From the NCBI GenBank assembly GCA_946500895.1, contig CAMMXG010000010.1, positions 1 through 45,835 of the forward strand: DNA of 45,835 bases, given 5' to 3'. The notes beneath the pieces were generated by a model that was not told the DNA's origin, searched no databases, and was given only the letters and a program-made list of their open reading frames with translations. Position numbers and translations under genes: made by a program. Below, one piece after another: positions 6,065-14,753 of this stretch. Numbering within the stretch: position 1 is the first letter of the stretch; each line of letters starts with the position of its first letter. The stretch is from an uncultured Mycoplasma sp. GTDB taxonomy: Bacteria; Bacillota_I; Bacilli_A; RF39; UBA660.

Positions 6065-6844
6065 ATGCGAAAATATTACCAATATTTAGGACTTGCCTTA
6101 ATTATGGTTTTTAGTTTTTATTATACAGAGAAGATTGCTCTAATAGTTCTTAATAAAAATCCTCTTATGCAAAGTATTAATGAACAGAAAGAATATTATG
6201 ATGTTGGTTATGTTAATGCTGTAATTGAGGGAGATTATATTATTCCAGGAATTAATGGTTTGGAAGTAAATGCGAGAGAATCTTTTTATCAAATGCAAGA
6301 ATTAAATGTTTTTAATGAATATTATTTAGTTTATGAACAAATAAGTCCAGAAGTATCACTGGAAGATAACAAAGATAAAATTATTAAGCAGGGTAACCCT
6401 AAATTAAAACAAGTAGTCCTTATTTTAAGCGATATTTCAGATATTAGTGAATATTTACGTTCTAATAACTATAAAGCAGATTTGCTTGTAGATATTGATA
6501 GTTATGAAAAGGGTAGTTATTTTGAAGTGATTAATAATGAAGTAGGTGCTTTTGATTCCTTAGAAAATACGCTTAATTTAAATAAAGAAAATAAGAATAT
6601 ATGCGTTATTAATGATCAGAATTATGACATTTGTTTAAAAAAGAAAAAATATTTGGTTGAACCAACTCTTACTCTTAATAGTACTAATTATATCGATGTA
6701 AAAAATAATTTAGATAGTGGTAGTATTATTTTAATAGATAATAGTGCTCGTTTAAGTGATGTGAAGTTGTTATTAAAAGAAATTAAGTATAAGAATTATG
6801 ATATTGTTTATTTGAGTGAAATGATAAGTGAAGAAAATGTTTAG
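6065..6844 (+). CDS. Membrane-anchored protein resembling a degenerate polysaccharide deacetylase
   Basis: Protein of 259 residues with one N-terminal membrane segment (about 4-20) and the rest outside. The ATG at 6065 follows AGGTG; a GTG three codons earlier is the alternative. The middle (VIEGDYIIPGINGLEVN, LVYEQISPEVSLEDNKDKII, KQVVLILSD) and the end (KNYDIVYLSEMI) follow the order seen in NodB-fold polysaccharide deacetylases, where the last strand precedes a [KR]GYxxVxLxEL motif. The catalytic Asp-His-His set is not evident, so enzymatic activity is doubtful. It may be a wall-glycan binding or regulatory relative. The family call is tentative. Confidence 0.5.
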   Translation: MRKYYQYLGLALIMVFSFYYTEKIALIVLNKNPLMQSINEQKEYYDVGYVNAVIEGDYIIPGINGLEVNARESFYQMQELNVFNEYYLVYEQISPEVSLEDNKDKIIKQGNPKLKQVVLILSDISDISEYLRSNNYKADLLVDIDSYEKGSYFEVINNEVGAFDSLENTLNLNKENKNICVINDQNYDICLKKKKYLVEPTLTLNSTNYIDVKNNLDSGSIILIDNSARLSDVKLLLKEIKYKNYDIVYLSEMISEENV

Positions 6845-6897
6845 TTTTCTTCTTTTTTTTGATATACTTATGTTGATATGTTGGTGGAGGAACTTTT

Positions 6898-7131
6898 ATG
6901 AAGCAAATAATTGGTAAAGTTATTAGTGTATGCACTCCAAATGAGGGTGCGGATAAAAAAGTTACTTTTCAAGTAGAAACAGAAGAAGGAATTTATGAAG
7001 TTAATGAAGAGCAAAATGAAGGGAATGCTAATATTTATAAAGATGATGCCGTTTTATTAACGTTTCAAAATATAGACGATAAAGAATTTATCGATATTGA
7101 CTTATATGAAGAAGGTGGATTAGATGAATAA
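6898..7131 (+). CDS. Small hypothetical protein heading the helicase operon
   Basis: Protein of 77 residues, very acidic, with alternating beta-like segments (QIIGKVISVCT, KVTFQVETEEGIYEVNEEQ, DAVLLTFQN) that suggest a small OB- or SH3-like barrel. It starts after GGTGGAGG. Its last eight bases overlap the start of the helicase gene, so translation is coupled. No family was recognised. The tight coupling suggests it works with the helicase, perhaps as a nucleic-acid-mimicking or stabilising subunit, which is inference only. Confidence 0.65.
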   Translation: MKQIIGKVISVCTPNEGADKKVTFQVETEEGIYEVNEEQNEGNANIYKDDAVLLTFQNIDDKEFIDIDLYEEGGLDE

Positions 7132-10100
7132 TCCTTTAAATTTGTATGAACATAATAGAGAGTCTTATGAAAAAATAAACGAAGCTTTTAGTAGTGGTGA
7201 AAAAGTTGTAGGAATTGTGCATGCTACTGGCACAGGAAAATCATATAATGCTCTACAACTTGCCTTAGATAATCCTGATAAGAAAATAACAATCATTGCT
7301 CCTCATAATAGTATATTAGAACATATTGAGGAAATTATAAAAGAAAGTGGTTTAAGTTTTGAACGTGATTTTCCTAACTTAACTTTAATGAATTATCAAA
7401 GTTTAGTTAATTTAAGTAGAAATGAGTTAGCAACATTATCAATTGATATTTTAGTGTTAGATGAATTTCATCATATAGGAGCGCCAGTATGGGGAGAAAG
7501 AGTAAATGAATTGATTAAAACTCATCCAGACCTGGAAATATTAGGAATGAGTGCTTATACGATTCGGGATAGAGGAACTGTTTATGAAAGAGATATGGCT
7601 AATCCAGATGGTGGCGAGTTATTTTCAAGTAAAATTGTTAGTCGATACGATATTCCTGATGCAATGCTAGATGGAGTATTGCCAATAGTTGTTTATAGGA
7701 GTGCCTATATCAAACTAATGGGTACTTTAGAGGCATTAGAAGAAAAGGTAGAAAATAAGAAATGTTCCAAAGAAGAAAAAGAATTATACGATAAATTATT
7801 AAAAGATGCGAAAAGAAAAATAGAAAAAGTGTTAAGTTTACCTGATATGATAGAAAAATATGTAGGGAAAGAGGATAAACTAATCTATTTTTGTCCACCA
7901 GGAAGTAATATTGAAGAGATAGAGGAAGAAGCCAAAAAGTGGTTTTTAAGATATATTCCTGAAAGTGATATCATATTTTATAAAACAACAAGTGCAATGG
8001 GGGAATTAGGGAAGAAAAATAGAGATGCTTTTTATCATGATAAAACCTTAGATGGATTAGATGCTACCCATAAATTAAGAGTTATGTTTTGTATTAATCA
8101 GTACAATGAAGGAGTACATGCTCCAAATGTAAATGGTGTTATTATGGGTAGAGAAACAAAATCAGATATCGTCTTTTTTGAACAATTAGGAAGAGCTTTA
8201 TCAGTCAGAGGGGATATAAAAGCTCAATTTTTAGCATATCAAAAATATTCAAGAGAAGAACTACTCCAGTTATGTCAAAGTAAAAATATTATGGTTTATG
8301 AAGATATGACAAATGAGAGAATGATTGAAAAATTAATTGCCCCATATGTTATTGATTTAACAAATAATATTGGCTTTATTAAAGAATTAGAAAATAATTT
8401 GCAAAATAAAGTGAAAGAAAGACAAGAAAAAGGTGATGGTAAAAGAAGAATACTTAATATAGAAGATGTATCATTTGATATTGAAATAGTAAATGAAGAA
8501 ATCTATGAAATATTAAAATATGTTAGTGATAGGCTTACAATGACATGGGAGGATTGGTATGAACTTGCTAAAGCTTATTTTGATTATCATGGCAATTTAG
8601 ATATTCTTCGATATTTTAAAACTATGAATGGATATCTTTATGATGAAAACGGTCTAAATTTAGGTAGCTGGCTTCATACTCAAAGAATAGTTAAGAGAAA
8701 AGGAATGTTAAGTCAGGATAGAGAAGAAAAACTGCTTAAAATAGGAATGGTATTTGATGTTCGTGAGATGCAATGGGGAAATATGTATAATCTTGCTAAA
8801 AAGTACTATGAACATCATGGCAATTTAAATGTTCCTGCCAATTTTAAAACCATTAATGGACATCTCTATGATAATGATGGGTTCAATTTAGGTACTTGGA
8901 TAGTTACTCAAAAAATGTTTAATAAAAAAGGTACGCTAAGTCGTGATAAGAAAGAAAAATTGCTTGCAATAGGTATTATTTTTGATGGTTTAGAAGCTCA
9001 GTGGGAAAAAATGTATGCTTTAGCAGAAAAATACTATGAATATCATAAAAATTTAAATATTTCTATAAATTTTAAAACAAAAAATGGCTATCTTTATAAT
9101 GAAGCAGGTTTTCCTTTAGGGCGTTTCATTAGTAAACAAAGAACACTTAAGAAAAATGGGATATTGAAAAAAGATAGAGAAGAAAAATTGCTTAAAATAG
9201 GAATGGTGTTTAATGCTCATGATGTAAGATGGGATGAAATGTATACTCTTGCTAAAAAATACTATGAACATCATGGCAATTTAAAAATTAATCCTAATTT
9301 TAGAACAAAGAACGGATATGAATATGATGAAACTGGTTTTAATTTAGGAGCGTGGATTAATACTCAAAGAATAGCCCAACAAAGCGAAAAATTAAATAAA
9401 GAACGAGAAGAAAAGCTCTTTGCTATTGGCATGATATTTAATGTTCATGAGGAACAATGGGAAAAAATGTATGCTCTTGCTAAAAAATATTATGAATATT
9501 ATGGTAATTTGGATATTCCTCAAAATTTTAAAACAATGAATGGCTATCTTTATGATGAAACCGGTTTTGCTTTAGGAGTGTGGATTAATAATCAAAGAAT
9601 AACCCAACAAAACGAAAAATTAAATAAAGATAGAAAAGAAAAATTGCTTAAAATAGGAATGGTGTTTGATGTTCGTGAGATGCAATGGGAAAAAATGTAT
9701 GCTCTTGCTAAAAAATATTATGAATATTATGGCAATTTAAATGTTTCCGATAAATTTAAAACTGTTAATGGATATGAATATGATGAAAAAGGCGTTACTT
9801 TAGGAAAGTGGATTAGCAAGCAAAGAATTGCTAAAAAGCAGGATACATTAAATAAAGAACGAGAAGAAAAGCTCTTTGCTATTGGCATGATATTTAATGT
9901 TCATGAGGAGCAATGGGAAAAAATGTATGCTTTAGCAGAAAAATATTATGAACATTATGGTAATTTAAAAATCCCTTTTAATTTTAAAACCATTAATGGA
10001 TACGAACATGATGAAGAAGGGGTATCATTAGGAATTTGGCTTAGTAAACAAAGAGCGTTTCAAAAAAAGAGAATGTTAAATAAAGATTATGAAGAAAAAT

Positions 10101-10621
10101 TACTTGCAATAGGTATGATTTTTGACGTTTTAGAAGCTCGTTGGAATGAAATGTATGTTCTTGCTAAAAAATATTATGAATATTATGGTAATTTAAAAAT
10201 TCCTTTTAATTTTAAAACCATTAATGGATACGAACATGATGAAGAAGGAGTATCATTAGGAATTTGGCTTAGTAAACAAAGAACGCTTCAAAAAAAGAAA
10301 ATGTTAAATAAAGATTGTGAAGAAAAGTTACTTGCAATTGGAATGGTTTTTGATACTAAGAAAAATACTTCTTTCATTCAGGCAGTATGTCAAAATTATG
10401 GGATTAATGAAAAGAAAAATAAAAGTATATTAAAAGGCATTCCTTATAGAGAAATGGTAGCTAAAATAAGATTTTTAGAAGAAAGACAAATTCCTATTGT
10501 GAATAATGGTTTATTGCATGAAATTTTTAATATTAGTAATATTTCTTTACAAGAAAAATATGGTATTCGTTTAGAAGAATTAGTAAATACTTATTCGTTA
10601 GAAGAGAAAAGGGGAAGATAA
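7124..10621 (+). CDS. SF2 DEAD/DEAH-type helicase with eight helicase-associated (HA) repeats
   Basis: ATP-dependent nucleic-acid translocase of 1165 residues. The motor has Walker A ATGTGKS (34-40), DEFH (113-116), GMSAY as motif III and QLGRAL (354-359) as motif VI, as in ResIII-type helicases. Residues 475-1082 are eight tandem 76-residue helicase-associated repeats, each starting W-x-x-M/W-Y-x-L-A and carrying G-N-L, F-K-T-x-N-G, LG and KQR/TQR blocks. A unique 83-residue tail follows. HA domains are thought to bind DNA. Repeats 7 and 8 are nearly identical in DNA, and so are parts of repeats 4 and 6. The genes on both sides overlap or abut it, so this is a three-gene operon. Function could be repair, recombination or defence. 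Confidence 0.9.
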   Translation: MNNPLNLYEHNRESYEKINEAFSSGEKVVGIVHATGTGKSYNALQLALDNPDKKITIIAPHNSILEHIEEIIKESGLSFERDFPNLTLMNYQSLVNLSRNELATLSIDILVLDEFHHIGAPVWGERVNELIKTHPDLEILGMSAYTIRDRGTVYERDMANPDGGELFSSKIVSRYDIPDAMLDGVLPIVVYRSAYIKLMGTLEALEEKVENKKCSKEEKELYDKLLKDAKRKIEKVLSLPDMIEKYVGKEDKLIYFCPPGSNIEEIEEEAKKWFLRYIPESDIIFYKTTSAMGELGKKNRDAFYHDKTLDGLDATHKLRVMFCINQYNEGVHAPNVNGVIMGRETKSDIVFFEQLGRALSVRGDIKAQFLAYQKYSREELLQLCQSKNIMVYEDMTNERMIEKLIAPYVIDLTNNIGFIKELENNLQNKVKERQEKGDGKRRILNIEDVSFDIEIVNEEIYEILKYVSDRLTMTWEDWYELAKAYFDYHGNLDILRYFKTMNGYLYDENGLNLGSWLHTQRIVKRKGMLSQDREEKLLKIGMVFDVREMQWGNMYNLAKKYYEHHGNLNVPANFKTINGHLYDNDGFNLGTWIVTQKMFNKKGTLSRDKKEKLLAIGIIFDGLEAQWEKMYALAEKYYEYHKNLNISINFKTKNGYLYNEAGFPLGRFISKQRTLKKNGILKKDREEKLLKIGMVFNAHDVRWDEMYTLAKKYYEHHGNLKINPNFRTKNGYEYDETGFNLGAWINTQRIAQQSEKLNKEREEKLFAIGMIFNVHEEQWEKMYALAKKYYEYYGNLDIPQNFKTMNGYLYDETGFALGVWINNQRITQQNEKLNKDRKEKLLKIGMVFDVREMQWEKMYALAKKYYEYYGNLNVSDKFKTVNGYEYDEKGVTLGKWISKQRIAKKQDTLNKEREEKLFAIGMIFNVHEEQWEKMYALAEKYYEHYGNLKIPFNFKTINGYEHDEEGVSLGIWLSKQRAFQKKRMLNKDYEEKLLAIGMIFDVLEARWNEMYVLAKKYYEYYGNLKIPFNFKTINGYEHDEEGVSLGIWLSKQRTLQKKKMLNKDCEEKLLAIGMVFDTKKNTSFIQAVCQNYGINEKKNKSILKGIPYREMVAKIRFLEERQIPIVNNGLLHEIFNISNISLQEKYGIRLEELVNTYSLEEKRGR
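8546..10369 (+). repeat. Eight in-frame 228-bp tandem repeats
   Basis: Each 228-bp unit encodes one 76-residue HA domain. The block from 9392 is repeated at 9848, exactly two units away, with almost no change over about 80 bases. The block from about 9972 is repeated one unit later in the same way. The block around 8728 recurs near 9640, four units away. This points to recent unequal recombination that keeps the frame. Confidence 0.9.
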
Positions 10622-10912
10622 ATGTTTTTAAATAAGTATGTAAATGATGTGTATTATGAAATGATACTTGAAGAATATGATGAAGGGTATTTATCTACTC
10701 TAGATGAAGAGCAATTTAAAAAAGTATATAATCTATTTAAAGAATATGGATTTACTTTTATAGAGGATATTATATTAAGATATTTAGAAATATTTGAGAT
10801 GGAATATGAGAAAGTAAGAGAAAAACTAGAAGATTTAAAGATGGAACTTGGTGATGATTTTGTCTATATTATTAGCAATAATCTTAGTTTGTTAGGTAGA
10901 ATATTTGAGTGA
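10622..10912 (+). CDS. Small helical protein downstream of the HA-repeat helicase
   Basis: Protein of 96 residues whose ATG follows the helicase TAA with no gap, with AAAAGGGGAAG as SD. It is acidic and almost wholly helical (EEQFKKVYNLFKEYGFTFIEDIILRYLEIFEMEYEKVREKLEDLK, quoted as a region at residues 29-74), with no cysteine and no membrane segment. It ends in TGA, which shows that TGA is a stop in this genome. No family was recognised. The position argues for a helicase partner. The helical content and size would also fit an antitoxin-like or adaptor protein, without further evidence. Confidence 0.65.
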   Translation: MFLNKYVNDVYYEMILEEYDEGYLSTLDEEQFKKVYNLFKEYGFTFIEDIILRYLEIFEMEYEKVREKLEDLKMELGDDFVYIISNNLSLLGRIFE

Positions 10913-10917
10913 TGTTC

Positions 10918-10946
10918 TTGCATTTATTAAAGTTTTTTGGTATAAT
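10918..10946 (+). promoter_or_regulatory. Promoter of RNase J-like gene
   Basis: TTGCAT (10918-10923), 17 bases, TATAAT (10941-10946). It begins only five bases after the preceding stop codon, with no terminator in between. Confidence 0.75.
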
Positions 10947-11004
10947 GTTTTTGCCTTAAAACTTTTTTATTTACTTATTTTTTTTTGAAATGGAGTTGAT
11001 TATT

Positions 11005-12639
11005 TTGAGTAAAATAAAGATTTTTAGTCTGGGTGGACTAGATGAAAATGGCAAAAATATGTATGTTATCGAGATAGATAAAGATATTTTTATTTTTGAT
11101 TGTGGACTTAAATATGCCAGTGGAAATATGCTTGGAATTGACTATATTATCCCTGATTATTCTTATTTAGTTAAAAATAAAAAAAGAATTAAAGGTTTAT
11201 TTATTACTCATGGTCATTTAGAAAATATGGGTGGTACTAGTGATTTGTTATCGCAAATACCTAATTTAAAAGTATATGCGACTAAATTTACAAAGTATGT
11301 ACTTATGGAAAATGGGGTAAGTGCTAATAACATTGTAGAGATTAAAGCTCATAAAAAAATGAATTTTGGACATGTTAGTATATTTCCAATCAGCGTTTCT
11401 CATAGTGCTCCGGATGCAGTGATGTATGTTGTTAATACCAAAAACGGTGCCATTTGTTATACAGGAGATTTTATTTTTGATCCTTCTATGATGGGTGCTT
11501 ATGATATGGATTTAGGTAAGATTGCTTATGTGGGAAAACAAGGAGTTTTATGCTTACTTAGTGAATCAGTGTTTAGTGAAAATATTGGGCATACATCACC
11601 TAACCACAAACTCATTGACGTTTTTAGTAAAGCGATTAAAGATGCAAATGGTAGAATTATGTTTATGGTTCTTCCTACACATTTATATACCATTCAAGAA
11701 ATATTTAATGCATCCGTTAATTCACATCGAAAAATTGTTGTGATGGGTAAAAAACTACAAAATGTCGTTAATTTTGGTTTAAAAGAAGGATATTTGACTA
11801 TTTCAGATGATACACTAGGGGATTTGTCTAATATCAATGATAAAAATGCTATTTTACTTATTTGTGATGATAAAGCAAGCCCTTATGCAGCAATGTCTAA
11901 GATTATGAGTGGTTATGATAAATTTATTAAACTTGAGAGTGATGATACTATTGTTTTTGCGGAGCCTAGATATGACAGTAATGAAAAAGTGTTGGTACGA
12001 TTAGAAAATGATTTAGCAGAACGTGGCTGTGAAATTGTTAATATTCCTAGTGATAAAACCATTTTACATCATGCTTCTAGTGAAGATTTAATGCAAATGA
12101 TTAAGCTTATGCGCCCTAAATATTATATGCCAGTTAAAGGTGAATATCGTTATATGGTTGGTAATGCTGATCTTGGCTTTTCTTTAGGTATTCCAAGAGA
12201 AAATATTATTTTAAAGCAAAACGGAGAAGCGATTAGTTTTGATGATGGTATTCTTGTAGATAAAAATGAAAAAATTAAAGTTGGAGAAGCTTTAATTGAC
12301 GGAAAATCTAGTGATGATATTGGTGAACTTGTTATTAAAGATAGAGAAATGTTAAGTGAAAACGGTATTGTTTTAATTAGTGCGACTATTTCTCGTCAAG
12401 ATAAAGTACTTTTAGTTGGACCAGAAGTTACAACAAGAGGATTTATTTATGTTAAGGATTCTACGGAAATGATTAAAGAGATTAAAAGAATTAGTGAGGC
12501 AATTATTGAGAGAAATACTACTCCTAATTATGTAGATTTTAATAAGATAAAAACAGAAATACGTGATGAATTATCTAAATATTTATATGAAGAAACGGAA
12601 TGTAAACCAATGATTATTGCCGTTGTTCAAGAAGTATAA
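11005..12639 (+). CDS. rnj-like: RNase J paralogue with degraded active site
   Basis: Protein of 544 residues with the full ribonuclease J layout: metallo-beta-lactamase, beta-CASP and C-terminal domains (N-terminus IKIFSLGGLDENGKNMY). RNase J is a 5' exonuclease/endonuclease of Firmicutes mRNA decay. Here motif II is HGHLEN (69-74) instead of HxHxDH, the usual DSTN becomes LSES, and the last ligand in HGEYR is VKGEYR. The His of SHSAPD and the Asp of TGDF remain. It is probably a weakly active or inactive J2-like partner of another RNase J. TTG at 11005, nine bases after GGAG, gives the family N-terminus; ATG 10990 overlaps that SD. Confidence 0.85.
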   Translation: MSKIKIFSLGGLDENGKNMYVIEIDKDIFIFDCGLKYASGNMLGIDYIIPDYSYLVKNKKRIKGLFITHGHLENMGGTSDLLSQIPNLKVYATKFTKYVLMENGVSANNIVEIKAHKKMNFGHVSIFPISVSHSAPDAVMYVVNTKNGAICYTGDFIFDPSMMGAYDMDLGKIAYVGKQGVLCLLSESVFSENIGHTSPNHKLIDVFSKAIKDANGRIMFMVLPTHLYTIQEIFNASVNSHRKIVVMGKKLQNVVNFGLKEGYLTISDDTLGDLSNINDKNAILLICDDKASPYAAMSKIMSGYDKFIKLESDDTIVFAEPRYDSNEKVLVRLENDLAERGCEIVNIPSDKTILHHASSEDLMQMIKLMRPKYYMPVKGEYRYMVGNADLGFSLGIPRENIILKQNGEAISFDDGILVDKNEKIKVGEALIDGKSSDDIGELVIKDREMLSENGIVLISATISRQDKVLLVGPEVTTRGFIYVKDSTEMIKEIKRISEAIIERNTTPNYVDFNKIKTEIRDELSKYLYEETECKPMIIAVVQEV

Positions 12640-12649
12640 ATTTTTAAAA

Positions 12650-12679
12650 ATCATCCATACTATTAATGGGTGATTTTTT
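12650..12679 (+). terminator. Terminator/leader hairpin between rnj-like and ferritin-like genes
   Basis: ATCATCCAT (12650-12658) and ATGGGTGAT (12666-12674, one G-U) form a hairpin followed by TTTTTT. The second arm contains GGGTGAT, the only SD-like element for the next ATG at 12682, so the hairpin may both end the first transcript and hide the next start. Confidence 0.7.
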
Positions 12680-12681
12680 AT

Positions 12682-13119
12682 ATGAAAGAACAACAAAATG
12701 CAAATATTAAGTTTTTAAATTTGATTTATCAAAATGCTCAAATGGGATTAATTGGTATTGATACGGTTATTAAAAAAGTTGAGAGTGATGCGATTGCAAA
12801 ACTTATTAAAGAACAAAGAAAAGAATATGACCATTTTTTAGAGGATGCTAGAAAAATATTACTAAAATATGGAGCTAAAGAGGAAGAAATTAGCAAATTG
12901 AAAAGCTTAAGTAGTAAAGCGATGGCAAATATTATGATAATGGGAAAAAGTGATAAAGAGATTGCTAAACTGATGATGGAAGGTAATCAAAAAGGTGTGT
13001 TAGAAATTACGGCAGAATTAAATGAGTATGAAGGCGATGATGAAGAAATTTTGGATTTAGCACATAAACTTTTAGCAACAGAAGAACATAATAGAGAGGA
13101 ATTTAAAGAGTATTTGTAA
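12682..13119 (+). CDS. Helical bundle protein, ferritin-like (DUF-type)
   Basis: Protein of 145 residues, predicted as a four-helix bundle. His/Glu positions suggest a ferritin-like metal fold: EQRKEYDHFLEDA in the second helix and EEHNREEFKEYL in the last. The starting pattern of a helix with repeated polar contacts (NIKFLNLIYQNAQMGLIG) also fits the DUF2383/YciE-like group. Metal binding is only a prediction. It starts at ATG 12682; a GTG four codons earlier lies inside the terminator hairpin. It is followed by a strong terminator and is probably expressed alone or by readthrough from the RNase J gene. Confidence 0.6.
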   Translation: MKEQQNANIKFLNLIYQNAQMGLIGIDTVIKKVESDAIAKLIKEQRKEYDHFLEDARKILLKYGAKEEEISKLKSLSSKAMANIMIMGKSDKEIAKLMMEGNQKGVLEITAELNEYEGDDEEILDLAHKLLATEEHNREEFKEYL

Positions 13120-13132
13120 TTCCTCTCTTTTT
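13093..13132 (+). terminator. Strong terminator of ferritin-like gene
   Basis: AGAGAGGAATT (13093-13103) and AATTCCTCTCT (13118-13128) form a perfect 11-bp stem followed by a T-run. The first arm lies in the coding sequence. Confidence 0.9.
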
Positions 13133-13152
13133 ATATTTTGTATTATTTTTGA

Positions 13153-13181
13153 TTGATTTTTCCCATGTTTTTGTTTATAAT
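13153..13181 (+). promoter_or_regulatory. Promoter of lipoprotein operon
   Basis: TTGATT (13153-13158), 17 bases, TATAAT (13176-13181), 20 bases before the ATG of the lipoprotein gene. Confidence 0.7.
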
Positions 13182-13201
13182 TATGAATTGTAGGAGGATT
13201 T

Positions 13202-13834
13202 ATGAAAAAGCTATTCCTGCTAGGGGCAATTTTACTTATGCTTGCTGGTTGCTCAAGTATAGAATCAAGTAGTATCGATACTATTTTAAATGATGGTTTA
13301 AATAGTCGAGTTACAGCTACCAATGTGAACCGGATGGGTTATCGGTATTATTTGCCAAGAGGACTTGTTCTTAAGTCAAGCGAAGATTTTAATGAAATTA
13401 TAAGTGATCAAAAATATTTATATTATTTATATGTTGATATTGTGAGTTTTAATAGTAAGGTAGGTTTTACTTACAATGTTAATCGAGATGCGTATTATTC
13501 TTCTAGTTTAACTTATCAAGGAGAAAATGGTTATATTGAAATAAATAATTATGAAAGTGATCAATATTTAATTGAAATTATGTATAATTATGCTAAAATA
13601 GAAGTAGTAGCATATGAAGATGATATAAACAGAGTAGTAGCGTATGCTATTTCCATTCTCTCTTCAATTACATATAATAATAATGTAATTGAAAATTATT
13701 TGGGAGATGATGTATTCTTATCATCAGAAGAGGCTTATGATATTTTTGAGATTGTAGGTAGTGATAATTATCTAGAATTTACTGAAGATACAGAGGAAAC
13801 TGATGAAATAATAGATCCGGATTATATAAATTAG
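13202..13834 (+). CDS. Lipoprotein, unknown function
   Basis: Protein of 210 residues with a type II signal peptide: MKKLFLLGAILLMLAGC, lipobox LAGC, so Cys17 would be lipidated and the protein anchored on the outer face of the membrane. The mature part has a Tyr-rich beta domain (YRYYLPRGL, YLYYLYVDIVSF, VGFTYNVNRDAYY) and a long acidic C-terminus. No family was recognised. AGGAGG lies upstream, and the next gene starts 13 bases after its stop, so it heads an envelope operon that ends with a YtxH protein. Likely roles are envelope assembly or stress, from context only. Confidence 0.75.
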   Translation: MKKLFLLGAILLMLAGCSSIESSSIDTILNDGLNSRVTATNVNRMGYRYYLPRGLVLKSSEDFNEIISDQKYLYYLYVDIVSFNSKVGFTYNVNRDAYYSSSLTYQGENGYIEINNYESDQYLIEIMYNYAKIEVVAYEDDINRVVAYAISILSSITYNNNVIENYLGDDVFLSSEEAYDIFEIVGSDNYLEFTEDTEETDEIIDPDYIN

Positions 13835-13847
13835 GAAGGTGGATATT

Positions 13848-14753
13848 ATGGGTTTAGTAAGTAAACTTAAAAATATTTTATTTGAAGAGGAAGAAGTAGA
13901 AATTCCGGTAATTGAGAAAAAAGAGAAGAAACCTGAAGTTGTAAGGGAATATAAAGAAGTGCCTCGAAAAGAGGAAGTAAAAGTTACGAATTATCAAAAT
14001 TATGATAATTTAGAACCTGTGATTCATGAAGAAAAGAAAATGGAAGAAAAAGCTAGATATAATACTAGTAATGATACAGTTTCAGAAAGAGAAATATTTA
14101 AGAGTGAGAAAACATTTAACTTTCCGGCTTTTGATGAGGAAGAATTTGATAGTTATGTACCTAGAAAAAGACCTACTAATGTAATGGAACGTGAACGTAA
14201 ACAAGAGAAGAAGCCTGAGTATAAAACTGATTATCGTAAAGAATATAAGAGAATAGAAAAAGCTGAAGAAGTGAAAGAGGTTAAAAAGTTTAAACCATCG
14301 CCAATTATTAGTCCGGTTTATGGTATTTTAGATAAGAATTATACACCAGATGAGATTACGACAAGAACAGAAGCTACTCCAAGTCGTTCTTTAGATGTTG
14401 ATAGTGTTAGAAAAAAAGCTTTTGGTCCTAAGGAAGAAAAAATAGAGAAAATTGATGTTAAAGATGAAGAAATACTAGTTGATAAAGAATTAGAAGAAAG
14501 ACTTGAGAAAGCTAGAACGATAGATGAACTTTTAAAAGACAGTAGTGATGAAGTAATTGATATTCATGACGACATTGATGAAGAAGAATCATTTGAATCA
14601 TTTCCTAATATTGATCATTTAGATGAAGTAGAAGAAGAATTACCTAAGAGAGAAGAAACTAAAAAAGAAGTGGATTTGGAAGATGATACTTTAGAAAATG
14701 ATTTGTTTGATTTAATCGATTCAATGTATGAGAATAGAGAGGAGGATAAGTAA
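13848..14753 (+). CDS. Large charged, mostly disordered cytoplasmic protein
   Basis: Protein of 301 residues; ATG 13848 follows GGAAGGTGG (a GTG three codons earlier lies in this SD). A short amphipathic N-terminus (GLVSKLKNILF) could touch the membrane. The rest is very rich in Glu and Lys and low in complexity, apart from a conserved-looking island KPSPIISPVYGILDKNYTPDE near residues 150-170 and an acidic C-terminal helix (DLFDLIDSMYENREEDK). Islands of this sort in disordered proteins are usually docking peptides, for example in division or envelope scaffolds. No family was identified. Its stop overlaps the next start by one base. Confidence 0.65.
   Translation: MGLVSKLKNILFEEEEVEIPVIEKKEKKPEVVREYKEVPRKEEVKVTNYQNYDNLEPVIHEEKKMEEKARYNTSNDTVSEREIFKSEKTFNFPAFDEEEFDSYVPRKRPTNVMERERKQEKKPEYKTDYRKEYKRIEKAEEVKEVKKFKPSPIISPVYGILDKNYTPDEITTRTEATPSRSLDVDSVRKKAFGPKEEKIEKIDVKDEEILVDKELEERLEKARTIDELLKDSSDEVIDIHDDIDEEESFESFPNIDHLDEVEEELPKREETKKEVDLEDDTLENDLFDLIDSMYENREEDK

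Noticed and set aside
8546-10369. CRISPR array
   Set aside because: Regular 228-bp repeats without short unique spacers; they are coding HA domains. No short palindromic repeat array is seen anywhere in the window.
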